NCBI GenBank assembly: GCA_964473865.1
Contig: CAYYQN010000003.1
Span: forward strand, 107,171 to 171,170
Source: CAIMUX01 sp964473865
Lineage (GTDB): Bacteria; Eisenbacteria; RBG-16-71-46; CAIMUX01
Length of the DNA stretch: 64,000 nucleotides
Direction: 5' to 3'
Shown: positions 51,887 to 60,145 of the stretch, one piece after another
Layout: the number at the start of each line of letters is the position of its first letter
Position numbering within the stretch: the first letter of the stretch is position 1
Notes under the pieces: model-generated
The model's input: the letters and a program-made list of their open reading frames with translations, nothing else
Told to the model about the DNA's origin: nothing
Databases searched by the model: none
Made by a program: the position numbers and the translations under genes

Positions 51887-52663
51887 ATGAAGAAGCCTCA
51901 GCTCCCGGTCCGCCCGATTCGGACCGAGCGGATGGAACTTGTTCCCGCCACGGTCCCGTTGCTCGAAGCCGAGCTGGCGTCGCACGACGAGCTCGGCGCG
52001 CGGCTGGACGCGCGTGTGCCGCCCGACTGGCCTCCCGGGGAGTACGACCGCGCCGTCGCGGAGTACTTCCGGCAGCGGCTGCGGGAGAGTCCGGCTGCCG
52101 CGGGCTGGTTCGGCTGGTATGCGATCCGGCGCGTCCCTGGCGAGGACCGGGTGCTGGTCGGGGCGGCCGGCTACCTCGGTCCGCCGGACCCGGACGGCAC
52201 AGTCGAGATCGGGTACTCCATCGTTCCCGGACATCGTGGCCGAAGATACGCGACGGAGATCGCCGAGGCTCTCGTGCGGCAGGCGTGGTCCGTGCCCGAG
52301 GTTCGCCGGGTGATTGCGCACACCGCAGCGGAGAACGCCGGCTCGGTGACGGTTCTGGAGAAGTGCGGGTTTACCTTGTTCGAGCGGGAAGACGAGTCGG
52401 GTCGCGTCGGGTACGAGATGCTGCGTCCGGTGGACCTCGGCTTCACCTATCACGTTCGCAAGGGAGGCGAGGTGGAGATCCGGCATCACGGCCGTCCGGC
52501 CACGATGCTGCGCGGCCGGACAGCAGCTGACTTCCTGGCGCAGGCGGGCGGCGATCCTGCCGGAAACCAGCACGCCATGGCGCGCCTCACCGGCAACTAC
52601 AAGCGCGGAAACGAGCGGCGCGCGCGCGACCACCCGCGCAATCGGCGCTCCGCACGCGGTTGA
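51887..52663 (+). CDS. GNAT acetyltransferase with extra C-terminal domain
   Basis: A 258-residue protein. Residues 1-180 are a RimJ-type GNAT fold (RTERMELVPATVPLLEAEL, VEIGYSIVPGHRGRRYATEI, ENAGSVTVLEKCGFTLF). After GYEMLRPVDLGF comes a separate region of about 70 residues (YHVRKGGEVEIRHHGRPATM, LRGRTAADFLAQ, ARLTGNYKRGNER). That region looks like a small stand-alone protein family found in many bacteria, fused here. The ATG at 51887 follows GGAGG; an ATG at 51857 is an alternative. The acceptor substrate is unknown. Confidence 0.85.
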   Translation: MKKPQLPVRPIRTERMELVPATVPLLEAELASHDELGARLDARVPPDWPPGEYDRAVAEYFRQRLRESPAAAGWFGWYAIRRVPGEDRVLVGAAGYLGPPDPDGTVEIGYSIVPGHRGRRYATEIAEALVRQAWSVPEVRRVIAHTAAENAGSVTVLEKCGFTLFEREDESGRVGYEMLRPVDLGFTYHVRKGGEVEIRHHGRPATMLRGRTAADFLAQAGGDPAGNQHAMARLTGNYKRGNERRARDHPRNRRSARG

Positions 52664-52716
52664 CTGGGTTCTTCAGCACCCGGCCAGGCGAGCGAGCGGA
52701 ATGGAGGACTCCACGC

Positions 52717-53103
52717 ATGGCGATACGAGTGGTCCGGCTGGGAAGCCCAAGGATGGCGGGGGAGGGCCTGCGTCTGGGCACCGTTCGCCGTCCGCCGCGC
52801 GGCGTTCCCAAAGCGGAGTTCGCGTCCCGTGACTTCTACGACGTCTGGCTGCCCGACCTGGCCCCCTCCGAGGAGCTGCTCAAGGAAGGACTGCATGCCA
52901 CCGAGGAGAGGGCCTGGCGCCGCTTCGTCCGGCGCTACCGGATGGAGATGAAACGGCCCGAGGCCGCGCGGTTGCTCGCCCTTCTGGCGGCATTCTCCGA
53001 GCGGACGGACTTTTCGGTTGGCTGTTACTGCGCGAACGAGGCGCACTGCCACCGCTCCGAGCTCAGGGAATTGTTGCGGGAACACGGGGCGAGATTCGTG
53101 TAA
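52717..53103 (+). CDS. DUF488 family protein
   Basis: A 128-residue protein typical of DUF488: LGTVRRPPRGVPKAEFASRD, FYDVWLPDLAPSEELL, WRRFVRRYRMEM and the Cys-containing CYCANEAHCHRSEL near the C-terminus. The Cys/His cluster may bind a metal or act as a nucleophile. The function is unknown. ATG at 52717 with GGAGG upstream; the frame is open from a TTG at 52660, which overlaps the preceding stop but adds non-family residues. Confidence 0.9.
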   Translation: MAIRVVRLGSPRMAGEGLRLGTVRRPPRGVPKAEFASRDFYDVWLPDLAPSEELLKEGLHATEERAWRRFVRRYRMEMKRPEAARLLALLAAFSERTDFSVGCYCANEAHCHRSELRELLREHGARFV

Positions 53104-53177
53104 CCAGCCACACATGGCTCGGAGTTGCCTGGGCCAGTGGCGGAGGCAGTCGATCCCTCTCTCCGGGATTGACGCCA

Positions 53178-54338
53178 TCAGGGTCGAGCCACTCCGGATC
53201 GGCCGTGGCCGCCGTCGCCCTCGGCCGCGGGAATCGAAAGAGCGAACCGGCACAGACTCGGGCGGTTCTCGGCGTCCACGCACAGCGCGTACAGGTCGGG
53301 GCCCACGATCGCTGTCGCGTCGGGGCTGAAGCGAGCCTCCCCCGGGAGGCGCAGTTCGGACTTGTACAGGTAGGTGCCATCGGCAGAGAAGATGTCGACG
53401 GGCTGCGCGCTCACGTAGCGCTCCAGATCCACGGGAGGCAGGGCGTACACCAGGCCTGCACCGGCCCACAGCCGGCGGAAGCTGGCGAGCTCGTCGGGGA
53501 GCGCGGCCAGCAGCGACTCGACCCGATCCGGCGGGATGGGGCTGTCCGCGAAATGCGCGCGTTTGGCCGCCGCGTCCGCGGGCCGTCGCGGGCGCTCCAG
53601 CGAGAACACCCCCACGCTGGCGCCGTTCGTGTCCGCCACTTGAATGCGGTAATCGGACGAGCAGCCGTAGTAGACGCGGTCCAGGTGACGGTCCCAGGCG
53701 GCCTCGAGCGTGGGGGTGAGCCCGCGCACGACAATGGCGGGCCCGGCGGAGCCGGCAGCTCCGTGCGCCCTGGCCAGCGTCAGCTCGTCGAATGCGGATT
53801 CCTTCCCGGTCGAGAAGTCGACGCGGGTGATGCGAGCGATTCCGTCGGGAACTCCGCCAAGACTGCCGGGGGCGACGAGCGCCACGCGCCCGCCCAGGAA
53901 GGCGGCGGGGAACCGCTCGAAGAGGTTGTTGGGGACGGTCGCGGCCAGGCGGCCGTTTCGGTCGAAGAAGTACAGTCCTCCGGGCGCACCGATCACGATT
54001 TCGTCCCCGGCGATGAAGCAGTTCAGGTACATCGGCACCTGACCGGGCTGGTTCCCCTGGGCGGCGAAGGTGCACACGTGCCGGCCGTCCGAGGTGAACA
54101 CCTGGCTCACGCTGGTCTCGAAGTCGCGGAAGACGCAGGTGCCATCCTCCATGACCCGTAGCTCTCCCGGATTCCCGAACGCCTGGCCCCCGGCCTGGTC
54201 CACCGACCACAGGAGCCGCGCCGAGAAATCCCAGGTTCCCTTCAGCGGACGATCGGCGTTGCGTACCTCGGCCGCCCGGGCCGGCAGGGTCACGTGCAGT
54301 CCCAGTAGCAGAGTGACCAGAACGTTGAGGGATCGCAT
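53178..54338 (-). CDS. Secreted six-bladed beta-propeller-like protein
   Basis: A 386-residue exported protein. A signal peptide (MRSLNVLVTLLLGLHVTLPARA) is followed by repeated beta motifs: GNPGELRVMEDGTCVFRD, VFTSDGRHVCTFAAQGNQPG, LYFFDRNGRLAATVPNN and DIFSADGTYLYKSELRLP. These resemble the NHL/6-bladed propeller repeats that bind ligands at the surface. No enzymatic motif is recognised. The ATG at 54338 follows GGAGGAG. The gene is divergent from the OmpR-type two-component system, whose binding sites in the shared region could control it. Confidence 0.82.
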   Translation of the reverse strand: MRSLNVLVTLLLGLHVTLPARAAEVRNADRPLKGTWDFSARLLWSVDQAGGQAFGNPGELRVMEDGTCVFRDFETSVSQVFTSDGRHVCTFAAQGNQPGQVPMYLNCFIAGDEIVIGAPGGLYFFDRNGRLAATVPNNLFERFPAAFLGGRVALVAPGSLGGVPDGIARITRVDFSTGKESAFDELTLARAHGAAGSAGPAIVVRGLTPTLEAAWDRHLDRVYYGCSSDYRIQVADTNGASVGVFSLERPRRPADAAAKRAHFADSPIPPDRVESLLAALPDELASFRRLWAGAGLVYALPPVDLERYVSAQPVDIFSADGTYLYKSELRLPGEARFSPDATAIVGPDLYALCVDAENRPSLCRFALSIPAAEGDGGHGRSGVARP

Positions 54339-54449
54339 GGGTCTCCTCCAGGTTTCCCGGTTCTTTTGACACCCTCCCGGTCTCGTTCGATTCCGGGGGC
54401 TTTCCAGCGCAAGGCTACGCGCAGTCGTCCCCGAAGTTGTTCCCTCGAG

Positions 54450-54519
54450 GTAAGAGAAATGTAAGGAGCTGTAAGATCTGGTTCGGCTTGATTGGGACGG
54501 GTGCTGGACCTGCTATCAT
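54450..54519 (+). promoter_or_regulatory. Two-component operon promoter with three phased GTAAG repeats
   Basis: GTAAG occurs at 54450-54454, 54461-54465 and 54471-54475, spaced 11 and 10 bases, that is, on one face of the helix. OmpR-family regulators bind such tandem direct repeats. An extended -10 element TGC-TATCAT (54511-54519) lies downstream, putting the repeats at about -76 to -51, suited to activation. The regulator encoded by the operon is the obvious candidate. Confidence 0.55.
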
Positions 54520-54538
54520 CACGGTAGTCGACACGAAA

Positions 54539-56368
54539 ATGAGAATCCGAAACCGTCGAAGGCTCGATCCGCTCTGGATTGCCGCGGGGTTGCTGGCAGG
54601 CGTCCTGCCGGCGCTGGCGGTGACGCAGTATCTCTGGCTCACCAGGCTGAGCGACTGGCAGCAGCGGCGCACGCTCCAATTGCTGCAAGCCGGTGCCGGC
54701 CGGCTGGCGGAGGAGTTCTGCGATGCCCTCGAGCCCCTGCAGAGCGCCTTCCAGCTGATCCCGCCCGCGGGCGCGCCCGGCGGTGGCGTGTTGGAGGCGC
54801 AGCTTGCCGCGGCCTGGCGGCATGCCGCGGAGAAGTCCGCGCTGCCGGTCCGCGATCTCGTGCGACGGGTGCTCTGGATTGCGCCGGGGCCGGGCGATGG
54901 GCTTGAGGTGCAGGAGTTCATCCCGGAAGGGAACCGCCTACAGCCCTGCGCATGGCCGGCAGAGCTGAGCTCGCTGGAGGCGTCTCTGCGGGAGATCGCC
55001 GACGTGCCCCCGACGGACCCGGGCCGGATCGGATTGCGTCTGGAACAGGGAACGCCGGTCCTGCTGGTCCCGCCTGTTGCGGCAGGAAGGACGCGTGGCC
55101 GCGAGAGGTTCTCCTTGATCATCCTGGTTCTGGATCGCGACGTGCTGGCCGGACGATTCCTGCCGGCCCTGGTGCAAAGATACCTGGCCCGCGAGGAGGC
55201 GCTCGACCTGCAGGTGGCCGTGGCGTGCACGACCGACCCGCCCTCGCTCTTGTACGCATCGGAGCCCGGCCTCACGGCCGGCGGCATGGCCCGCCACGAC
55301 GCAGCCGCGGACTTGCTGCGCCTGCGCCGGCAGGCGTTGCTGATCGTTCGCAGTCCATCGGCCGCTGCCCAGGGAAAACAGGGTGATGCTGCGGTGGAAG
55401 CCAGCCCTGCGGAGGTCGGGCGCTCCGGCGCTCCGGCGGTCGGCCTGGCTCCCCAGGATTGGCAGCTGCTTGTCCGCCACCGAGCCGGCTCGGTGGAGAC
55501 GTGGGTCCGTCGCGTGCGCACCCGCAACATGCTTCTCAGTGCCGGCATCCTGGCGGCGCTGGCGGCGAGCATCCTGGTTCTGCTGACTGCCGCCGCGAGG
55601 ACACGGAAACTGGCGCAGCTGCAAATGGAGTTCATCAGCAGCGTGTCCCATGAACTGCGCACGCCGCTGGCCGTCATCTCCGCGGCGGGAGAAAACCTGG
55701 CCGATGCCGTGGTCGGGGATCCGTCGCGCACCCGGGAGTACGGTCGCATCATCCATCGGGAGGGTCGCCGATTGGGGCGGATGGTGGACCGAGTGCTCCA
55801 GTTCGCGCGTCTGCAGGCGGAGCCTCGCGGTCGCACGGCGCGGCCCGTGCCTCCGGGGGAGCTGATCGCGGAGGCGCTCGAGACCTACCGCCTGGAGATT
55901 GGAGAGCGGCGCATCGTCGTGCGAACCGAACTGCCCGGCGGCCTTCCGTCCATCCACGGAGACCGCGAGGCCCTGGTGGCGGCGCTGGAGAACCTGCTCT
56001 CCAACGCCATCAAGTACGGCGGTGACGAGGGTGAAGTGACCGTGCAGGCCGCGGCCGCGAGTCTGGCTGGGCGGCCGGCGGTGGAGATCAGCGTAAGCGA
56101 CCGCGGGCCCGGGATTCCCGAGAGCGAACGGGCGAGAGTCTTCGAGCCGTTTGTTCGGGGACGTACGGCGCGGGAACTCCAGATCAAGGGCAGCGGACTC
56201 GGCCTGAGTCTTGTGCGCGACGTCGCGATCGCGCATGGCGGTCGGGTGCGCATCGATGGAGTGCCGGCCGGCGGAGCGCGCATCGCCCTGATCCTGCCGG
56301 CAGGTGCGGCCGCGGTTTTCCGCGGAGGGAGCGCCGGAAGTCATGAAGAAGCGCGTTCTGCTGATTGA
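54539..56368 (+). CDS. Membrane sensor histidine kinase
   Basis: A 609-residue kinase with two membrane segments (about 10-30, and 325-345: LLSAGILAALAASILVLLTA) enclosing a large periplasmic sensor domain of unknown type. The cytoplasmic part has HisKA with H371 in SSVSHELRTPLAVIS, and a HATPase domain (ALENLLSNAIKYGG, SDRGPGIPESE, GSGLGLSLVRDVAIAHGG). The ATG at 54539 is preferred; no strong ribosome-binding site precedes it. The 3' end overlaps the response regulator by 26 bases. The signal is not predictable. Confidence 0.92.
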   Translation: MRIRNRRRLDPLWIAAGLLAGVLPALAVTQYLWLTRLSDWQQRRTLQLLQAGAGRLAEEFCDALEPLQSAFQLIPPAGAPGGGVLEAQLAAAWRHAAEKSALPVRDLVRRVLWIAPGPGDGLEVQEFIPEGNRLQPCAWPAELSSLEASLREIADVPPTDPGRIGLRLEQGTPVLLVPPVAAGRTRGRERFSLIILVLDRDVLAGRFLPALVQRYLAREEALDLQVAVACTTDPPSLLYASEPGLTAGGMARHDAAADLLRLRRQALLIVRSPSAAAQGKQGDAAVEASPAEVGRSGAPAVGLAPQDWQLLVRHRAGSVETWVRRVRTRNMLLSAGILAALAASILVLLTAAARTRKLAQLQMEFISSVSHELRTPLAVISAAGENLADAVVGDPSRTREYGRIIHREGRRLGRMVDRVLQFARLQAEPRGRTARPVPPGELIAEALETYRLEIGERRIVVRTELPGGLPSIHGDREALVAALENLLSNAIKYGGDEGEVTVQAAAASLAGRPAVEISVSDRGPGIPESERARVFEPFVRGRTARELQIKGSGLGLSLVRDVAIAHGGRVRIDGVPAGGARIALILPAGAAAVFRGGSAGSHEEARSAD

Positions 56369-57029
56369 GGACGAGCCCGGGCTGGTGCTGACCCTGACGG
56401 ATCGCCTGACGACCGAGGGCTTCGAGGTGGAGGCCGCGCCGGACGGCGACAGCGGTCTGGAGCTGGCATGCGGGCGGCACTACGATGTCATCCTGCTCGA
56501 CATCATGCTTCCCGGCAAGAACGGCTTCGACGTCTGCCGGGACCTGCGTCGCTCCGGCCGTCAGACGCCCGTTCTCATGCTGACCGCGCGCGGCATGCTG
56601 ACGGACAAGGTTGTGGGGCTCAAGCTCGGCGCAGACGACTATCTGACCAAGCCCTTCGAGATGATGGAGCTGCTGGCGCGCATCGAGGCGCTCCTTCGTC
56701 GCGTTCCGGCGCCTGCCGGCGTCGGCGTCGACACGGCCGTCTTCGGAGATGTGCAGGTCGACTTTCGCAGTGCCGAGGTGACTCGGGCCGGCCAACCGGT
56801 CGAGCTGTCGGCCAAGGAGCTCGCGCTCCTGCGCTGTTTCGTGGAAAACCGGGGCGTGGTGCTCTCCCGCGACGATCTTCTGAACCGCGTGTGGGGCTAC
56901 GACGCCATGCCCTACACGCGCACGGTGGATGTCCACGTCGCCGGCCTGCGACAGAAGCTGGAGACCGATTCGCGGCATCCTCGGTTCATCGTCACGGTGC
57001 ACGGCCTGGGCTACAAGTTTGTCGGGTGA
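56343..57029 (+). CDS. OmpR/PhoB-family response regulator
   Basis: A 228-residue regulator: receiver with D10/E11 region (LLIEDEPGL), phosphoacceptor D53 (VILLDIMLPG), Lys in DYLTKPFEM; winged helix with LSAKELALLRCFVENRG, LLNRVWGYDAMPYTRTVDVHVAGLRQKLE and IVTVHGLGYKF. The start at 56343 lies within the kinase gene. It probably binds the GTAAG repeats upstream of the operon. Confidence 0.95.
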   Translation: MKKRVLLIEDEPGLVLTLTDRLTTEGFEVEAAPDGDSGLELACGRHYDVILLDIMLPGKNGFDVCRDLRRSGRQTPVLMLTARGMLTDKVVGLKLGADDYLTKPFEMMELLARIEALLRRVPAPAGVGVDTAVFGDVQVDFRSAEVTRAGQPVELSAKELALLRCFVENRGVVLSRDDLLNRVWGYDAMPYTRTVDVHVAGLRQKLETDSRHPRFIVTVHGLGYKFVG

Positions 57030-57514
57030 GGGTGGGAGGGCGCGGGCTCAGAGATGGCGTTCAGGGACCCCGCCGGCGGAGGAGCTCCTGAAGAAGGTCG
57101 GCGCGGAGGGAACGGCGCGCCCAACTGGCCCCGGGGCGAGTTCACAAAGCAGGCTGTGGTGGCAGAGCCGTCGCGTCGTGTAGAGGCTGCACTCGAGACG
57201 AGCGAAGGGCGTGCAAAACCAGGCGTGCGCACTGGTCCAATCTGCGGGAATTGCTTGACTTTTGGCTTTCTGAGGAGTACTGTCTCACCTGCGATCCGGC
57301 TGAGCCGACTGCCACAGCACCGGTAATCGCCGGTTCGAGTGACTCTTCCGCCTCACGGGGCGTGGCGGAAGATTCGTGTTATCAGCGTCAACGAATGCCG
57401 GACCGTCCGTCTCGTACGGATCGGATTGCCATGTCATCCGGCGTTCCGCGCTCATGGCGGTGAATGCAGCCTCGGAGGCCTCCTGCTCCGCGACTCCAGA
57501 GAGGTAGGCACGAC
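57030..57514 (+). promoter_or_regulatory. Promoter and long structured leader of the P-loop ATPase gene
   Basis: No protein gene is evident in these 485 bases. A good promoter, TTGACT (57255-57260), 17 bases, TACTGT (57278-57283), would give a leader of about 225 bases. The leader contains a perfect 8-bp hairpin, CTTCCGCC (57345-57352) and GGCGGAAG (57364-57371). Bases before 57240 show nothing recognised. Confidence 0.5.
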
Positions 57515-59500
57515 ATGGAAGACAAGTACGCCTCCCAAGTGCTCCTTCCCGGCGACATCATTCGGTACAGCTTTCGGGAGCTACAAGAGTACCCGCCGGA
57601 CGTGCAGGATTACTTCTACGTCAAGAGGAATCACGTCGAATCGGCCTTCTACAGCCACTTCCAGGACTGTGCCGCCACGGGCAAGAGCCTCATCGTCGTA
57701 GGACAGCCAGGCGTCGGCAAGACGACATTCCTCCGGCGCGCCGTCCTTGAAGATCATGCCAGGATTGACCGACTCCTCGCCGCCGCGCGACCCTCCCCGC
57801 GCTGGAAAAGCCATGTCGTTCTCCATGTCGACTGCCGGACCCAGGTCGCGGTGCGGGGTAATGGCATCGACGACTTCCGCCAGTCCTTCATCTCATCCTT
57901 TGCCACCGCACTTGGGAATCGCCATCCCTGCCATCACCTGGAGACGAGCGGCAGCACTCTCGACAAGTACTGCGAGCTCGTTCAGCACATCCTTGACCTC
58001 GGCACCTCCGGGGCCCTCACAGATCTCCTCATACTCTACGTCGACGACATTGACTACTGCGAAGCCCCGCTGCAGCGAGAAATCCTCGAGCATCTCTCGC
58101 GGTTCCTCGATGCCCCCAACGTCCTGGTTATCTACGCCTGCCGTCCGCCGGCCTTGAAGGAGGTGGACTACCTCCTGTCCTGCAGGCCCAAGCTCGCATT
58201 CCACAAGAGAACGGACACGGTCAAGATACTTCCATTGGGTGTTCGCTCCATTGTTGCGCGACGACTCGGTCTGATCCTGCACGTAGAATCCCAGAAGAAC
58301 TTCTTCACACGGCTCATCGATTCCCGCAAGGCAAAGAACGCCTTTGTGCGGTACGTCCGCCAGCACGGGACGTATGACGGCGCGTTACCTACCATCCGCT
58401 ATCCGTTCACGATCCGACAGGAGAACTTCATCGCTCAGATGAGCAACGGCGACATTCGGGTCGCCTTGCAGATCGCACAACAGGTCCTCGAGGCGATATT
58501 CCAGGACCCTGACACTTCGACCCTGCTGGAGGCAGGTGACGGTGTCAGGCTTGGCCGGGAAAAACTCCTGAACATACTCGCCGTCCCTCCGCGCATGAAT
58601 CCGCCTCTTGGCCATGATGCCGAGAAGTGGCGGATCATCGACATGCATGCCCAGACGAGCATCCCTGCGACGAAGAACGATCTCCAGAACGGAAACTCGC
58701 TCTTGCAGAACACGCTGGAGGCTGTGGCGGTGTTTCAAGATCGCTATGACGCTTCGTTCAAACGAGTGTTGAATGACCTGGGCCACAATGATGAGGCGAT
58801 TGACCGCGCGTTCTCCTACCTGTACTGGCAGAACCTCATCGAAGAGGTCGTCATAGAGACGGCCGGAGCGGCGCTGGCAGCGTCGCAGACGTCGAGAAAC
58901 CTGATCCGGTACGTTCCCACGATGAAGGGACGGCTTTATCTCTTCGGGTTGTTGGAGTGGCCGCAGTACCAGCATCGGTTTGGGCGGAGCCGACGCTCGA
59001 TATATGACAACCTTGGCGGCATCATTGGCTACGATCAGGTGCAGATCGACGTCTTGGAGTTCATGGCCGCAATATGCTCCTTTGCGCAGCCGAGAAGAAC
59101 CTACCTGAAGATCGGCAAGCAGGCGCTGTATGACTTCTTCGTGAAGAAGTACGGCGAGCACTATACCATTATCACCGAAACCGATGGCGACGCGGTTGAG
59201 CGCCAGTTGGAGTTCGACATGTTCGGGTTCCAAACGGTGTTGGCGAAGTTGCAGCTCATCAGTTCGTACGAGGCCGATTCGCGGGACTTCTTCGCAATCA
59301 AGCGGAAGTTCACTGTGGAGAGGGCACGGGAAGAGGCTCAGGTGAGAAGCTTCTATGGCAAGGGCGAGCTGACGAATGTCGTTCCAATGTTCTTCACGGG
59401 CAAGGAACTGGCGGAGTTCGTTGCGAGGAACGACTCTCCGGGCATGGAGGTTCGGGACAAGCCGAGCACGGACGGAGGCGAGTCGCCAGTCGCGGCGTAG
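57515..59500 (+). CDS. P-loop ATPase of unknown family, possible defence protein
   Basis: A 661-residue cytosolic protein. Walker A (GQPGVGKTT) is at residues 63-71 and a Walker B (LLILYVDDID) at 171-180, with an Arg-finger-like IYACRPP after it, so it is a STAND or AAA-like switch ATPase. The remaining 400 residues are mostly helical, with possible winged-helix segments (DRYDASFKRVLNDLGHNDEAIDR and others), and are not recognised. Its GC content is visibly lower than its neighbours, and codon choice differs, suggesting horizontal transfer. The ATG at 57515 follows GAGGTAGG. A small gene follows, then a restriction-type helicase and HigBA, so a phage-defence role is inferred from position only. 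Confidence 0.75.
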   Translation: MEDKYASQVLLPGDIIRYSFRELQEYPPDVQDYFYVKRNHVESAFYSHFQDCAATGKSLIVVGQPGVGKTTFLRRAVLEDHARIDRLLAAARPSPRWKSHVVLHVDCRTQVAVRGNGIDDFRQSFISSFATALGNRHPCHHLETSGSTLDKYCELVQHILDLGTSGALTDLLILYVDDIDYCEAPLQREILEHLSRFLDAPNVLVIYACRPPALKEVDYLLSCRPKLAFHKRTDTVKILPLGVRSIVARRLGLILHVESQKNFFTRLIDSRKAKNAFVRYVRQHGTYDGALPTIRYPFTIRQENFIAQMSNGDIRVALQIAQQVLEAIFQDPDTSTLLEAGDGVRLGREKLLNILAVPPRMNPPLGHDAEKWRIIDMHAQTSIPATKNDLQNGNSLLQNTLEAVAVFQDRYDASFKRVLNDLGHNDEAIDRAFSYLYWQNLIEEVVIETAGAALAASQTSRNLIRYVPTMKGRLYLFGLLEWPQYQHRFGRSRRSIYDNLGGIIGYDQVQIDVLEFMAAICSFAQPRRTYLKIGKQALYDFFVKKYGEHYTIITETDGDAVERQLEFDMFGFQTVLAKLQLISSYEADSRDFFAIKRKFTVERAREEAQVRSFYGKGELTNVVPMFFTGKELAEFVARNDSPGMEVRDKPSTDGGESPVAA

Positions 59501-59580
59501 CCGGGTACAGACCCCGTGTCCGTGTCTGCCGAGTACTTCTTACTTTCAGCGGCGCTGGGGGAGCCAGGGGGAGGGTGGAC

Positions 59581-59826
59581 ATGTTTGCGAAGGTCAAGGA
59601 CCGATGCATGCTGTACGTTGGGACCGCAACACACTGCCGGCGGGCCGGGCGGAAAAGCTGCCGGCTGTGTTGGGGCGAGGTCCGGAGGGAGGGGATCGAC
59701 GTCGGAATGGACTACTACCTGTCGAGATCGCAGCAACTGGACACGCTGCACCAGCAGAGGATGTTCTTCTACCTCACCGTCCTCGTATCCGCGGCAAACG
59801 CGGTCGTCTCGATTGTGAAGAAGTGA
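59581..59826 (+). CDS. Small protein of unknown function downstream of the ATPase
   Basis: An 81-residue protein starting MFAKVKDRCMLYVG, with GGAGGG six bases upstream of its ATG (59581). It has four Cys in its N-terminal half (CML, HCRR, SCRLCWG), and its last 20 residues (MFFYLTVLVSAANAVVSIVKK) are hydrophobic, possibly a C-terminal membrane anchor. It is 80 bases from the ATPase and probably cotranscribed; a partner or effector is possible. No homology is recognised. Confidence 0.55.
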   Translation: MFAKVKDRCMLYVGTATHCRRAGRKSCRLCWGEVRREGIDVGMDYYLSRSQQLDTLHQQRMFFYLTVLVSAANAVVSIVKK

Positions 59827-60145
59827 AAGACAGGGTTCCACGGAGAGGGGAAGACAACCGGGGAGCAAGGGCCCGATCTGGCCGAACAGGTCGGGGACTG
59901 GAGGTTCCGGTCCAACCGTCCCTGCGCGCCAATCTCAAGGTCGGGCGCGGAGAACCCGCGTCACGGCGGCACATGACGCGCGCCCACACCCGTTGCGCTG
60001 CGCCTCCCATTTCCTTGGCGCCCACCCTCCTTGACCCCCACCCCCATCTCCGGCACCATTACGCCCGTGTCCGATGCGTCGCCCCGCGATGCAGGCGGGC
60101 GGCGCCATCTCTGAGCCGGGTGAACAGGACGAGGAACGCGCATCC
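59827..60145. other. Intergenic region upstream of the restriction-like helicase
   Basis: No convincing gene. TTGACC at 60031-60036 is a possible -35, with only a weak -10 (CATTAC, 60057-60062) at an unfavourable 20-base spacing. The region is C-rich on the plus strand. Confidence 0.4.
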
